A stretch of DNA of 64,000 nt from Chitinophaga pinensis (GTDB taxonomy: Bacteria; Bacteroidota; Bacteroidia; Flavobacteriales; Flavobacteriaceae), in assembly GCA_945873505.1 (NCBI GenBank), contig CAMCDQ010000002.1, positions 1 to 64,000 on the forward strand. Reading direction: 5' to 3'. The stretch's first letter is position 1. Every line of letters begins with the position of its first letter. Positions 45,381 to 53,871 of the stretch are shown here, piece by piece. The notes beneath the pieces were generated by a model, which had not been told where the DNA came from, did no database searches, and saw nothing but the letters and a program-made list of their open reading frames with translations. A program made the translations under genes and the position numbers.

Positions 45381-46538
45381 CTAAAAAACAATTGAACCAT
45401 TAACAATTTTAACACTTTTTCCTAAATAAAAATCAGCTTTTTGTCCAATTTTAGGAATATTCTCATTTTCATCTTCATACAAAGCTTCTTCAGCATCGTA
45501 TTCAAAATGTCCACTAAAACCCTTTAAATCACCAATATAAGCGATGTAAGCGTTAAAATAAAGATGATTATCAATTAATTCTTCTTTATATTGAATTGCA
45601 AAATTCGTAATTAATTTATTATTATCATAATTAATTTTGATGTTTTTATAAATAAAATCATAAAAACAGATTTTATTATGAGAAATATTTAGATATTCTT
45701 CGATTTTATTGCTAACTATATCGTTTTCGTAGATGTATTTGAAACCAACAATTAAGGCGATAAAAACGTATTTCCTTGAGAATTCTCTAATATAATCATT
45801 ATGAAAATGACCCGCTTCGATTAAAATCGTAGGAACATTTAACGACTGGAATGTATCTCCTACACAATTGATATTAAAAGAATCGTCAAATCTACCCAAT
45901 TGATTAGGAATGTACGTTTGCAAAACCCGATTCATCTCAACGATAACCTCTATCGCTTTTTGACGAGCAACATTAATATCACGTTCTTCATTATATGATG
46001 GGGCTAAAAAAGATACTGTTGCGGGCTTATCTACTCCATTTCCAACCCCAAAAATAGTGCGTTGATCGTGGAGATTGTAACAAAAATGAGGTTTAAAATT
46101 TTCAAATGTTTCCCTAAGCAATTTGCTTTCTGGTTGAGATAGCGTCTGGGAATCTCTATTTAAGTCTATTTTATTAGCATTTTCTCTAGTATAAAAAGAA
46201 GCACCATCAGGATTTACAATTGGCAAGCAACAAAAGGTAAATCTATTTAGTAGCTTTTTTGCAAATTCGGAATTACCATTCAATAAATTTATAAAGTCAA
46301 AAAGCGCCTTTGTCGTCGTGCTTTCATTTCCATGCATTTGAGACCAAAGCAAAATCCTAGTTTTACCAGATCCAAATTCGTATTTATAAATTGGTTTGCC
46401 TAGAACAGAATGTCCAATTATTTTCAAGTTATCGCCACTACTAAATTTCATTAATAATGGTTCAATATCCTCCAAGGTAATGTAACGTCCAAATAAATTC
46501 ACCTCTTTAAACTCACTGAATAATTTCTCGAAATCCAT
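45381..46538 (-). CDS. M14-family zinc carboxypeptidase
   Basis: A 385-residue M14 metallopeptidase. Zinc ligands are in QMHGNESTTTKALFD (His, Glu) and NLHDQRT (His), with NRDSQ and catalytic Glu in ILIEAGH. There is no signal peptide, so it is cytoplasmic; it probably acts on peptides or cell-wall peptide fragments. Its -7 box (TACTTTTG, 46564-46557) lies inside one of five TTTAC-N4-GTAAA palindromes shared with the divergent XRE gene. Confidence 0.88.
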   Translation of the reverse strand: MDFEKLFSEFKEVNLFGRYITLEDIEPLLMKFSSGDNLKIIGHSVLGKPIYKYEFGSGKTRILLWSQMHGNESTTTKALFDFINLLNGNSEFAKKLLNRFTFCCLPIVNPDGASFYTRENANKIDLNRDSQTLSQPESKLLRETFENFKPHFCYNLHDQRTIFGVGNGVDKPATVSFLAPSYNEERDINVARQKAIEVIVEMNRVLQTYIPNQLGRFDDSFNINCVGDTFQSLNVPTILIEAGHFHNDYIREFSRKYVFIALIVGFKYIYENDIVSNKIEEYLNISHNKICFYDFIYKNIKINYDNNKLITNFAIQYKEELIDNHLYFNAYIAYIGDLKGFSGHFEYDAEEALYEDENENIPKIGQKADFYLGKSVKIVNGSIVF

Positions 46539-46849
46539 AGCTTTAAATTTGATTTACAAAAGTAAACATCTTTGTATTTACATTTGTAAACAATAAAAAA
46601 GAATAAATTGTTTAATAATGTAAACGCTTTATCTTATAGAATTGAGTTTTTAATGGTACTGAAAGTAACAAATGTTATTTATTAATTATATTTAAAATAG
46701 ATTACATTAAATCAGTATTTTAAGATAATTTATTTCAAGTTTTAAAATAGGTTTAAATGTTAAATATTTACTATTTACATTTGTAAAGTTGTTTGTTTAT
46801 ATCTTTTTATTTACATTTGTAATGTACAAACACTAAAAGATAATTTACA
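46539..46849. promoter_or_regulatory. Divergent regulatory region with operator-like palindromes
   Basis: This 311-base region between the M14 and XRE genes holds four copies of TTTAC-N4-GTAAA, at 46553-46566, 46577-46590, 46774-46787 and 46810-46823 (the last with one mismatch); a fifth spans 46844-46857 and includes the XRE start codon. Copies 3 and 4 contain TACATTTG (TAnnTTTG), and copy 1 contains the minus-strand TACTTTTG, so a protein bound there would cover the -7 elements. The likely XRE promoter is TTG 46789-46791, a 20-base spacer and TACATTTG 46812-46819. Confidence 0.7.
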
Positions 46850-47323
46850 ATGGTAAACACTGATGATTTCATTAAAAGACTTGAGTTACTATTGGATTAT
46901 TACAGCTTGAACGCTTCCAGTTTTGCCGATAAAATTGGCGTGCAGCGTTCCAGTTTGTCCCATTTACTTTCAGGCAGAAACAAACCAAGTTTGGATTTTA
47001 TACTGAAAATTTTAGAGGTTTTTCCAGACGTAGATTTATATTGGATTATAAATGGCAAAGGAAATTTCCCGAAAAATTCAGACGAAAACAGATCTGGAAT
47101 TATCGCTGAAAAAACAATTTCTGCACCTACTCCAATTCCACAAAATCATGTTGCGAATAATTTATTTAGTCCAACTGAAATTCCTATCATTAAAAATACT
47201 GTAGAAAATATAAATCCTGTTCTAAATGAAAATATCACAATCTCGACAAATTCAAATGAAATTGTCAAAATTGTGATATTCTATAAAAACGGAACTTTTA
47301 AAGATTACAAACCTTCAGAGTAA
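46850..47323 (+). CDS. XRE-type helix-turn-helix regulator
   Basis: A 157-residue protein with an N-terminal HTH_3 domain (about 5-65): SFADKIGVQRSSLSHLLSGRNKPSLDFILKIL, followed by DLYWIINGKG as in Bacteroidota XRE proteins. The rest is a Pro/Asn/Ile-rich linker and a short C-terminal beta segment (IVKIVIFYKNGTFKDY). Five TTTAC-N4-GTAAA sites upstream, one over its start codon, suggest autorepression and control of the divergent M14 gene. It converges on the acyltransferase gene with adjoining stops. Confidence 0.88.
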   Translation: MVNTDDFIKRLELLLDYYSLNASSFADKIGVQRSSLSHLLSGRNKPSLDFILKILEVFPDVDLYWIINGKGNFPKNSDENRSGIIAEKTISAPTPIPQNHVANNLFSPTEIPIIKNTVENINPVLNENITISTNSNEIVKIVIFYKNGTFKDYKPSE

Positions 47324-47878
47324 TTATTCTACTTCAAAACTGTATTCGGGTATTTTTCCTTTTGTATCTATAAAATGACGTGTTAGAATTTCCAAATCTT
47401 CTTTGATAGCCCCAGTTGGATTAAAGGGTTTTCCAAAACGGACTTCTTTTTTACCAAAATCAAAAGCTACAGGGATTATTGGAACATTTGCATTCATTGC
47501 AATATAATAAAAACCTGTTTTTAACTCGGTTACTTTCTTGCGAGTTCCTTCAGGAGCAATCGCTAATCGGAATATTTCTTTGTTTTTAAAAACTTCTGCA
47601 ATAGCATCCACTTTATTCAAACCGCCTTTTCTATCTAACGGCGCGCCTCCCATATATCTAAAATACCAGCCGAATGGAAAACCAAATAACTCTTTTTTAC
47701 CAACCCAATTCATTTCTAATTCTGTGATTCCACGAGTGAAAATCCCTAAGTAAAAGTCATGCCAACTCGTGTGCGGCACAACCATCAAAATGCATTTGGC
47801 AATTTTTTCGTCAATTTCGCCAACAATTTTCCAACCCATTAAGCGAAAAAAAATCCATTTATAAATTTGTTTCTTCAT
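47324..47878 (-). CDS. PlsC-like lysophospholipid acyltransferase
   Basis: A 184-residue acyltransferase. The catalytic H-x4-D motif is PHTSWHDFY and the substrate motif is APEGTRKK, with GGAPLDRKG and VPIIPVAFDFG as motifs II and IV. It is shorter than typical PlsC proteins. It probably acylates lysophosphatidate or a related lipid; acceptor is unknown. It shares its stop region with the XRE gene; upstream begins a repeat-rich spacer. Confidence 0.87.
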   Translation of the reverse strand: MKKQIYKWIFFRLMGWKIVGEIDEKIAKCILMVVPHTSWHDFYLGIFTRGITELEMNWVGKKELFGFPFGWYFRYMGGAPLDRKGGLNKVDAIAEVFKNKEIFRLAIAPEGTRKKVTELKTGFYYIAMNANVPIIPVAFDFGKKEVRFGKPFNPTGAIKEDLEILTRHFIDTKGKIPEYSFEVE

Positions 47879-47937
47879 TCTAAGTAATTTTGTGTAAAAG
47901 TAACATTAAACTCTTGTTTTTAATAAAAATGTGGAAA

Positions 47938-48226
47938 GAAGATAAAAGATAATAGACAAAGAGATAAAAGATTATAAAAATTCGAGATAATCCGTGTAAC
48001 CTGCCTGCCGGCAGGCAGGTTCGTGGCAAAAAAACCTTTGCGTTCCTTGCGTAAATCTTTGCGTACTTTGCGGTTAAAAAAGAAGATAAAAGATAATAGA
48101 CGAAGAGATAATAGATTATAAAAATTCGAGATAATTCGTGTAACCTGCCTCCCGGCGGGCAGGTTCGTGGCAAAAAAAAACTTTGCGCCCCTTGCGTAAA
48201 TCTTTGCGTACTTTGCGGTTAAAAAA
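47938..48226. repeat. Two tandem 144-base repeats with GC palindromes
   Basis: Units 47938-48081 and 48082-48226 match along their length. Both run from GAAGATAAAAGATAATAGAC through AATTCGTGTAACC-type text, a GC-rich palindrome and TTCGTGGCAAAAAA to TTTGCGTACTTTGCGGTTAA. In unit 1 the palindrome is perfect (24 bases, 47998-48021, half-site GGCAGGCAGGTT). In unit 2 it has two mismatched pairs (48142-48165). Unit differences are substitutions plus a few indels, so the duplication is not very recent or evolves freely. Confidence 0.85.
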
Positions 48227-48364
48227 AATGTCTAAAGTCAAAAGTCCTAAATTCGAATGAAGAAACGGCACTTCCACACATTCATAATTCATAACTTATA
48301 ATTCATAATTAATTTGTCTTTGCGTTCTTTGCGGTTAAAAAAAATGCAGTAACCCAAACTTTAC

Positions 48365-48394
48365 AAAAAAAAATCCCCGCAAATTGCAGGGATT
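48365..48394 (-). terminator. Terminator of rpsA
   Basis: On the minus strand AATCCCTGC-AATTT-GCGGGGATT (9 bp, one wobble) is followed by a long T-run, 20 bases after the rpsA stop. Confidence 0.88.
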
Positions 48395-48414
48395 TTCTAT
48401 ATAATAACAAGAAA

Positions 48415-50190
48415 TTATTTTTTCTTCTCGCTCTTTTCCATTTTAGCTTTCAAACCAGCAAGAATATCGTTGTTATCCCCTAACGTTGCAGCTGATGCAT
48501 TGTTATTAGTGGCAACAGCTTCAGCAACAGCTTTCACATTTTTATCTTCTTCTTCACGGAAGATAGCAGTGTGAGATGCAACTACTCTTTTAAATTCTTT
48601 GTTGAATTCGATTACTTTGAAATCAGCTGATTCTCCTTTTTTCAATTTCTTTCCGTCTTCTTTTTCAAGGTGACGAGTAGGAATGAAAGCAACGATGTCC
48701 TCTCCGAATTCTACAGTAGCTCCTTTGTCAACAATTTCAGAAATTTCACCTGTGTGGATTGTTCCAACTGCGAAAGAATCTTCATATTGATCCCAAGGAT
48801 TAGCAGTAGTTTGTTTGTGTCCTAAAGATAATTTACGACCTTCAACATCTAATTCTAATACTACTACGTCTAGTTTTTCACCAACATTTACAAATTCAGA
48901 TGGATGTTTGATTTTCTTAGTCCAAGAAAGATCAGAAATATAAATCAATCCGTCAATTCCTTCTTCTAACTCTAAGAAAATTCCGAAGTTTGTAAAGTTT
49001 CTAACAATACCTGTATGTTTAGAACCTATTGGGTATTTAGCAGTGATATCAGTCCAAGGATCTTGTGTTAATTGTTTGATACCTAATGACATTTTACGGT
49101 CATCTCTGTCCAATGTTAAGATAACAGCTTCAACAACATCACCCACTTTTACGAAATCTTGAGCCGAACGCAAATGCGTTGACCATGACATTTCAGAAAC
49201 GTGAATTAAACCTTCAACACCTTCAGCAACTTCAATGAAAGCACCGTAATCAGCGATTACTACTACTTTACCATTTACTTTGTCTCCCACTTTAATGTCA
49301 GCATTTAATGCGTCCCATGGATGAGCATTTAATTGTTTTAATCCTAATTGAATTCTTGTTTTTTCGTCATCGAAATCAAGAATAACAACATTTAATTTTT
49401 GGTCTAATTCCAATACTTCACTTGGGTGATTAATTCTACTCCAAGAAAGGTCAGTAATGTGAATCAATCCATCAACACCACCTAAATCAATAAACACACC
49501 ATAAGAAGTAATGTTTTTAACAACACCTTCTAATACTTGTCCTTTTTGCAATTGACCGATGATTTCTTTTTTCTGGATTTCAATATCCGCTTCAATAAGC
49601 GCTTTGTGAGATACAACTACGTTTTTGAATTCGTGGTTAATTTTCACCACTTTGAATTCCATCATTTTATTTACATAAACATCATAATCTCTAATTGGTT
49701 TAACATCAATTTGAGATCCAGGTAAAAACGCTTCAATTCCGAAAACATCAACGATCATACCACCTTTAGTTCTACATTTTACGAAACCAGTAACAATTTC
49801 TCCAGTTTCATTAGCACTAATAACTCTATCCCAAGATTTAATAGTACGTGCTTTTCTGTGAGACAATACCAATTGACCTGTTTTATCCTCACGGATGTCA
49901 ATTAATACCTCTACTTTGTCACCCACTTTTAAGTTTGGATTGTAACGGAATTCGTTCAATGAAATAACACCTTCCGATTTTGCATTGATATCAACGATAA
50001 CGTCTCTATCTGTAATACGAACAACAACACCTTCTACAACTTCTTCTTGATCGGTGTCAATGAAAGTTTCAGAAACTAATTGTTCAAATTCTTGTAAGTT
50101 TTTTTGGTCAACGGCATCAATACCTTCTTCAAAGTTGTGCCAGTTAAATTCTGATAAAAACTGCTCTTGTAATTTTAATTGTTCAGACAT
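48415..50190 (-). CDS. rpsA: 30S ribosomal protein S1
   Basis: S1 recruits and unfolds mRNA on the 30S subunit. The 591-residue protein contains repeated S1 (OB-fold) domains; units of the type GVFIDLGGVDGLIHITDLSW, GAFIEVAEGVEGLIHVSEMSW and GIFLELEEGIDGLIYISDLSW are visible, plus less canonical copies at each end, probably six in all, and a Lys-rich end. I chose MSEQLK at 50190; upstream residues belong to the leader. Expression should be high: a near-consensus promoter lies at 50310-50340. Confidence 0.95.
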   Translation of the reverse strand: MSEQLKLQEQFLSEFNWHNFEEGIDAVDQKNLQEFEQLVSETFIDTDQEEVVEGVVVRITDRDVIVDINAKSEGVISLNEFRYNPNLKVGDKVEVLIDIREDKTGQLVLSHRKARTIKSWDRVISANETGEIVTGFVKCRTKGGMIVDVFGIEAFLPGSQIDVKPIRDYDVYVNKMMEFKVVKINHEFKNVVVSHKALIEADIEIQKKEIIGQLQKGQVLEGVVKNITSYGVFIDLGGVDGLIHITDLSWSRINHPSEVLELDQKLNVVILDFDDEKTRIQLGLKQLNAHPWDALNADIKVGDKVNGKVVVIADYGAFIEVAEGVEGLIHVSEMSWSTHLRSAQDFVKVGDVVEAVILTLDRDDRKMSLGIKQLTQDPWTDITAKYPIGSKHTGIVRNFTNFGIFLELEEGIDGLIYISDLSWTKKIKHPSEFVNVGEKLDVVVLELDVEGRKLSLGHKQTTANPWDQYEDSFAVGTIHTGEISEIVDKGATVEFGEDIVAFIPTRHLEKEDGKKLKKGESADFKVIEFNKEFKRVVASHTAIFREEEDKNVKAVAEAVATNNNASAATLGDNNDILAGLKAKMEKSEKKK

Positions 50191-50309
50191 GCTGATAAAA
50201 ATTTGTATTCCGTATTTTCTCGAGTTTCTTAATGCGAAAGAAAACAACAGAAGTTGTTTGATTTAATTGACAATCCCAAATAGAAACTCTTATTCACTAT
50301 TAGGGTTGG
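50191..50309 (-). promoter_or_regulatory. Structured leader of rpsA
   Basis: About 115 bases of leader separate the promoter from the rpsA ATG. Two nested inverted repeats are present: outer arms AGAAACTC and GAGTTTCT (50282-50289 with 50222-50229, 8 of 8) and an inner hairpin AAACAAC/GTTGTTT with a 4-base loop (50242-50259). This could be an autoregulatory site for S1, as is common for ribosomal protein genes; that is inference. Confidence 0.5.
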
Positions 50310-50340
50310 CAAAAGTAATACTTTTTTCTGTATTCGCAAA
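50310..50340 (-). promoter_or_regulatory. Promoter of rpsA
   Basis: On the minus strand TTTG (50340-50337), a 19-base spacer and TACTTTTG (50317-50310) form a near-ideal promoter. Confidence 0.75.
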
Positions 50341-50582
50341 GTTTTTTCCGCAAAACCAACGAGCTAATTATCAATACTATAAATCATTAGAATTTGGAGC
50401 GGATTGTCCCCGCATTTTTGGAATTGCAATTCCCACTTTCGGCTATATCTCTTCGCTTCGCTGCGAGGATAACGGTTCGCAAAGTTTTTAACGAATTAAA
50501 CTGATTTTTACAGATTTTCCAAAAAGCCAAATTAACGAATTACCAAATCAACATTTAATTATGAAAATATAAACGTGAAATT

Positions 50583-50642
50583 TTAGCCCCGATAGTAGCG
50601 GCATCCCACGCTTTTCGGCGTGGATATAGCGAATAGCGGGTA
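50583..50642 (+). repeat. Dispersed AGCCC(C/T)GAT...AGC(G/A)GG repeat, copy 3 (compact form)
   Basis: The compact copy reads TTAGCCCCGATAGTAGCGG, then a hairpin with arms ATCCCACGC and GCGTGGAT around TTTTCG, then ATAGCGAATAGCGGGT. The hairpin arms are identical to those of the copy at 13881-13941 although the flanks differ. It lies about 155 bases before the pepT ATG, on the same strand. Confidence 0.65.
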
Positions 50643-50766
50643 GAAACGTGTGTTAGAAAAGGATGTTTCTGCTCCAAAAAAAAAACACGTCAATTTTTTG
50701 ATAATATGGTACGTATCAATAGAATTCTTCGGGCTACCGACATGTAATGAATTCCTAAATAATCAG

Positions 50767-50774
50767 TATATTTG
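50767..50774 (+). promoter_or_regulatory. -7 promoter element of pepT
   Basis: TATATTTG matches TAnnTTTG, 22 bases before the pepT ATG. No clear -33 TTG. Confidence 0.55.
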
Positions 50775-50796
50775 GGACTTATTAAAAAGATATTTT

Positions 50797-52062
50797 ATGC
50801 AACATATTATAGACCGTTTCATTAGTTATGTAATTATTGATACTGAATCAGATCCAAATTCTACAACTACTCCAAGCACAGAAAAGCAGTGGGTTTTAGC
50901 AAATAAATTGGTTGAAGAATTAAAAGCTATTGGTTTGGAAGACGTTACCATTGATGAAAACGCCTATATTATGGCTACTTTGCCGAGTAATGTGGCGCAT
51001 GAAGTTCCTACAATTGGGTTTGTATCTCATTTTGATACTACTCCAGATTTCACTGGTGCCAATGTAAATCCTCAAATAATTCCTAATTATGATGGTGGTG
51101 ATATTGTTCTAAATAAAGAACAAAATATCGTTTTGTCGCCAAATTATTTCAAAGATTTATTACTATATAAAGGACAAACATTAATCACAACAGATGGTTT
51201 GTCGTTGCTTGGCGCAGATGATAAAGCGGGAATTACAGAAATTGTTACGGCAATGGAATTCTTGGTGAAAAATCCTGATATCAAACACGGAAAAATTAGA
51301 GTTGGGTTTACACCAGATGAAGAAATTGGCCGTGGCGCTCATAAATTTGACGTGGCAAAATTTGGTGCAGAATGGGCATATACAATGGACGGAAGTCAGA
51401 TTGGGGAATTAGAATATGAAAATTTTAATGCTGCTGGTGCGAAAATTACTTTCAAAGGAAAAAGCGTTCATCCCGGTTATGCCAAAGGAAAAATGATTAA
51501 TTCAATGTTGATTGCTAATGATTTCATCAACCAATTACCAAATGGGGAAACTCCTCAAAAAACAAAAGGTTACGAAGGTTTTTACCACGTTCACCACTTG
51601 AATGGAAGCATTGAAGAAACCGTTTTAGAACTTATTATTAGAGATCATAGTGCAAGTAAATTCAAAAAACGTAAAGAAATTGTTCACGCTATTGCTAAAA
51701 AAATCAATAAGAAATTCGCCAAACAATTTGGTTCAGAAATTTGCATTGCAGAAGTAAAAGACCAATATTTCAATATGAAGGAAAAGGTTACGCCTGTAAA
51801 ATATATTGTTGATATTGCCGAAAAAGCGATGCGAGAATTAGGAATAAAGCCTTTGATAAAACCAATTCGTGGTGGAACTGACGGTTCTCAATTATCGTAT
51901 ATGGGATTACCGTGTCCGAATATATTTGCTGGTGGACACAATTTTCACGGAAAATATGAATATGTTCCTGTTGAAAGTATGCAAAAAGCGGTTGATGTAA
52001 TTATTAAAATCGTACAATTAACCGCAACTACTGATTTCAGCAAAGAAAAAGCAAAAAAATAA
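50797..52062 (+). CDS. pepT: Peptidase T (tripeptide aminopeptidase)
   Basis: PepT is an M20-family di-zinc aminopeptidase releasing the N-terminal residue of tripeptides. The 421-residue protein shows zinc-site motifs [28 protein letters not shown] and [15 protein letters not shown], the dimerisation-domain [15 protein letters not shown], and the C-terminal [20 protein letters not shown] chose the ATG at 50797, which gives the standard N-terminus [12 protein letters not shown]; the frame is open upstream through promoter and repeat sequence. Confidence 0.95.
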   Translation: MQHIIDRFISYVIIDTESDPNSTTTPSTEKQWVLANKLVEELKAIGLEDVTIDENAYIMATLPSNVAHEVPTIGFVSHFDTTPDFTGANVNPQIIPNYDGGDIVLNKEQNIVLSPNYFKDLLLYKGQTLITTDGLSLLGADDKAGITEIVTAMEFLVKNPDIKHGKIRVGFTPDEEIGRGAHKFDVAKFGAEWAYTMDGSQIGELEYENFNAAGAKITFKGKSVHPGYAKGKMINSMLIANDFINQLPNGETPQKTKGYEGFYHVHHLNGSIEETVLELIIRDHSASKFKKRKEIVHAIAKKINKKFAKQFGSEICIAEVKDQYFNMKEKVTPVKYIVDIAEKAMRELGIKPLIKPIRGGTDGSQLSYMGLPCPNIFAGGHNFHGKYEYVPVESMQKAVDVIIKIVQLTATTDFSKEKAKK

Positions 52063-52085
52063 TTTTTTATATTTTTACAAAACAC

Positions 52086-52110
52086 AAAAAGCCCCAAATT
52101 GGGGCTTTTT
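52086..52110. terminator. Bidirectional terminator between pepT and yajC
   Basis: AAAAAGCCCC and GGGGCTTTTT (10 bp plus one A-T pair) close a 3-base loop between convergent genes. Confidence 0.9.
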
Positions 52111-52126
52111 AATATAAAACATTTAT

Positions 52127-52399
52127 TTATTTCTTATTCATAGAAGCACTCATTTCCATTGAAATAGCTGAACGTTCCATTTTCAATTTTCCTGCCATTG
52201 TTTCAATAATAACAGTAGTATCTGCTAATTCAGAAATTTTACCGTGAATTCCACTTTTAGTAATGATTTTGTCACCAGTTTTTAAAGCGCTTTCGAATTC
52301 TTTCTCTTGTTTTGCTCTTTTTTGTTGTGGTCTAATCATAAAGAAATAGATAACGACAAACATTAAAATAAACGGTAAGAATTGTTGGATTTGTTCCAT
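52127..52399 (-). CDS. yajC: Preprotein translocase accessory subunit YajC
   Basis: YajC joins SecDF at the Sec translocon. The 90-residue protein has a single N-terminal helix (FLPFILMFVVIYFFMI), the hallmark RPQQKRAKQEKEF and the cytoplasmic KTGDKIITKSGIHGKI segment. It is the last gene of a nusB-DUF1573-yajC group, 33 bases after the DUF1573 gene. Confidence 0.94.
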   Translation of the reverse strand: MEQIQQFLPFILMFVVIYFFMIRPQQKRAKQEKEFESALKTGDKIITKSGIHGKISELADTTVIIETMAGKLKMERSAISMEMSASMNKK

Positions 52400-52432
52400 A
52401 ATTATTGTTTTTAGATTTATAAAATATATTAA

Positions 52433-52912
52433 TTACTTTTTAATTGAAGCTTTGATTAATAAAGTTGTCATAACTTCTTTTGTATTGGTTCTTAGTGTAA
52501 CTGATTTTTGTTGGTTACCATGTTTTCCTGCTGAATTAAAAATAACTTTAATTTTTGCAGATTCACCTGGTTTAATAGGTTTTTTTGGATATTCTGGAAC
52601 AGTACAACCACACGATCCGGCAGCGGCAATTATAGTTAAATCTGCTTCACCAGTATTTGTAAATTGGAATGAATAATTCACTTTTGAACCGGCAGCAATT
52701 GTCCCAAAATCGTGTTCTGTTTTATCAAATGTCATTACAGGATATTTTCCATCTGCAGGAACTACTGTTTTTTCTGCTTCTGGTATTCCAATTGAAGTTG
52801 GATTTGAAACATTAGAATTTTGAATCTCTGAATTTACTTCTTCTTTCTTTTTGCACGCTCCTAAAAATAAAAAGGAACCAATAACTGCTGCTAAAACAAC
52901 TTTTTTATTCAT
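52433..52912 (-). CDS. DUF1573 lipoprotein
   Basis: A 159-residue lipoprotein with lipobox LGAC (signal MNKKVVLAAVIGSFLFLGAC). The mature part is a DUF1573 immunoglobulin-like domain: FDKTEHDFGTIAAGSKVNYSFQFTNTGEADLTI, then GSCGCTVPEYPKKPIKPGESAKIKVIFNS with the conserved CGC. Function of the domain is unknown. It lies 14 bases after nusB. Confidence 0.9.
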   Translation of the reverse strand: MNKKVVLAAVIGSFLFLGACKKKEEVNSEIQNSNVSNPTSIGIPEAEKTVVPADGKYPVMTFDKTEHDFGTIAAGSKVNYSFQFTNTGEADLTIIAAAGSCGCTVPEYPKKPIKPGESAKIKVIFNSAGKHGNQQKSVTLRTNTKEVMTTLLIKASIKK

Positions 52913-52926
52913 AATTATATAAAATA

Positions 52927-53871
52927 TTACATTAAACCTCTTCCGATTTTATTCAATTTATTGGCTATTTCAAATTCTTTGACCAAATTATCTAAAATTC
53001 CGTTGATAAAAATACTACTTTTTGGTGTAGAATACTCCTTTGCAATTTCTAAATATTCGTTAATTGTTACTTTAACAGGAATTGAAGGGAATTTTACAAA
53101 CTCACAAATAGCCATTTTCAGTACAATAGTATCAATTTCAGCGATACGTTCCGAATCCCAATTGGGAGTTTTATCAACGTATTCTTTTGCTAATTCCTTT
53201 TCATTAAGAACTGTTTTTCTAAATAAATTAGTAACAAATTCTTGATCTTCCTCATCTTTAAATATTTTTGGAACTCTAAAAGCTTCGTCTTTTGCAGACT
53301 TTATTTGCTTTAATTGTTTGATGATTTGTGTATTCACAACCGGAATATCATCAATCCAAGTCAATTTATTGTCTTCTAAAAACTCATATAACTTTTCATT
53401 AGGAACAATCAATTCCGTAAAAATATCCAGAATAAATTGCTTGTCTTCTTCAAAATTATTTACAGTATTTGCCATATATTTACCATAGAAATCACTGTTT
53501 TTTATGCTATCTAAAAGAATTTGGATGTAATCTTCATTTAATTCCCAATGATTAATTTTTCTATTTTCTAAAGCAATACTCAAAGAATTATTTTCAGTAA
53601 GAATCTGAAGAATGGTATTGTTTATGAATTTTTTATTGGGATTTCGCTCTTGTGAAGTTGTAATGTGTTTTTGACTAGATTTATCAATAAAAACAGCTTC
53701 TTTTTTACCAATTTCAATTAACGAAGACAGCATTGTTAGGTATAAATCTAAAATATTGTCAATACTATAAAGCAAGAATTTTTCTTCTTTCTCAATACTA
53801 TCTGAACCATTTTGGTGCATCGCATATATCGATTGCATCACTTTCACACGGATATGTCTTCTATTTAACAC
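52927..53871 (-). CDS. nusB: Transcription antitermination factor NusB
   Basis: NusB with S10 binds boxA RNA and supports rRNA antitermination. At 314 residues it is about twice the length of E. coli NusB, as usual in Bacteroidota. The N-terminus LNRRHIRVKVMQSIYAMHQ is the RNA-binding start, and the canonical core lies in the C-terminal half (WDSERIAEIDTIVLKMAICEF, PVKVTINEYLEIAKEYSTPKSSIFINGILD). Confidence 0.93.
   Translation of the reverse strand: MLNRRHIRVKVMQSIYAMHQNGSDSIEKEEKFLLYSIDNILDLYLTMLSSLIEIGKKEAVFIDKSSQKHITTSQERNPNKKFINNTILQILTENNSLSIALENRKINHWELNEDYIQILLDSIKNSDFYGKYMANTVNNFEEDKQFILDIFTELIVPNEKLYEFLEDNKLTWIDDIPVVNTQIIKQLKQIKSAKDEAFRVPKIFKDEEDQEFVTNLFRKTVLNEKELAKEYVDKTPNWDSERIAEIDTIVLKMAICEFVKFPSIPVKVTINEYLEIAKEYSTPKSSIFINGILDNLVKEFEIANKLNKIGRGLM

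Larger units (their letters stand above)
47879..48414. other. 536-base gene-free, repeat-rich spacer
   Basis: It holds two tandem 144-base repeats (47938-48226), AT-rich dispersed text (48281-48310), a third short fragment of the same repeat's end (CTTTGCGGTTAAAA, near 48325), and the rpsA terminator (48365-48394). An apparent 97-codon minus-strand frame is repeat sequence and not a gene. Confidence 0.7.
50341..50796. other. Gene-free region between rpsA promoter and pepT
   Basis: With the rpsA leader this makes a gap of over 600 bases. It includes the third AGCCC(C/T)GAT repeat (50583-50642) and the pepT -7 box (50767-50774). It also includes GC-richer text near 50400-50480 (TTCGGCTATATC, CTTCGCTTCGCTGCGAGGATAACG) that looks like another dispersed repeat. 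A frame at 50267-50491 crosses the rpsA promoter and is not convincing as a gene. Confidence 0.5.

Noticed and set aside
47880..48173. A 97-codon minus-strand open frame
   Set aside because: It is a translation of the tandem 144-base repeats, with the same peptide phrase occurring twice because the DNA is duplicated; it has no family-like content.
47938..48226. CRISPR array
   Set aside because: Only two long head-to-tail units without distinct spacers and no cas genes; this is a tandem duplication.
50267..50491. A 74-codon plus-strand open frame with a hydrophobic start
   Set aside because: It runs antisense through the rpsA leader and promoter and into repeat-like text, and lacks a promoter or ribosome binding context.
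50650..50796. N-terminal extension of PepT
   Set aside because: It crosses the predicted -7 box and the spacer after the dispersed repeat; the family start is at 50797.
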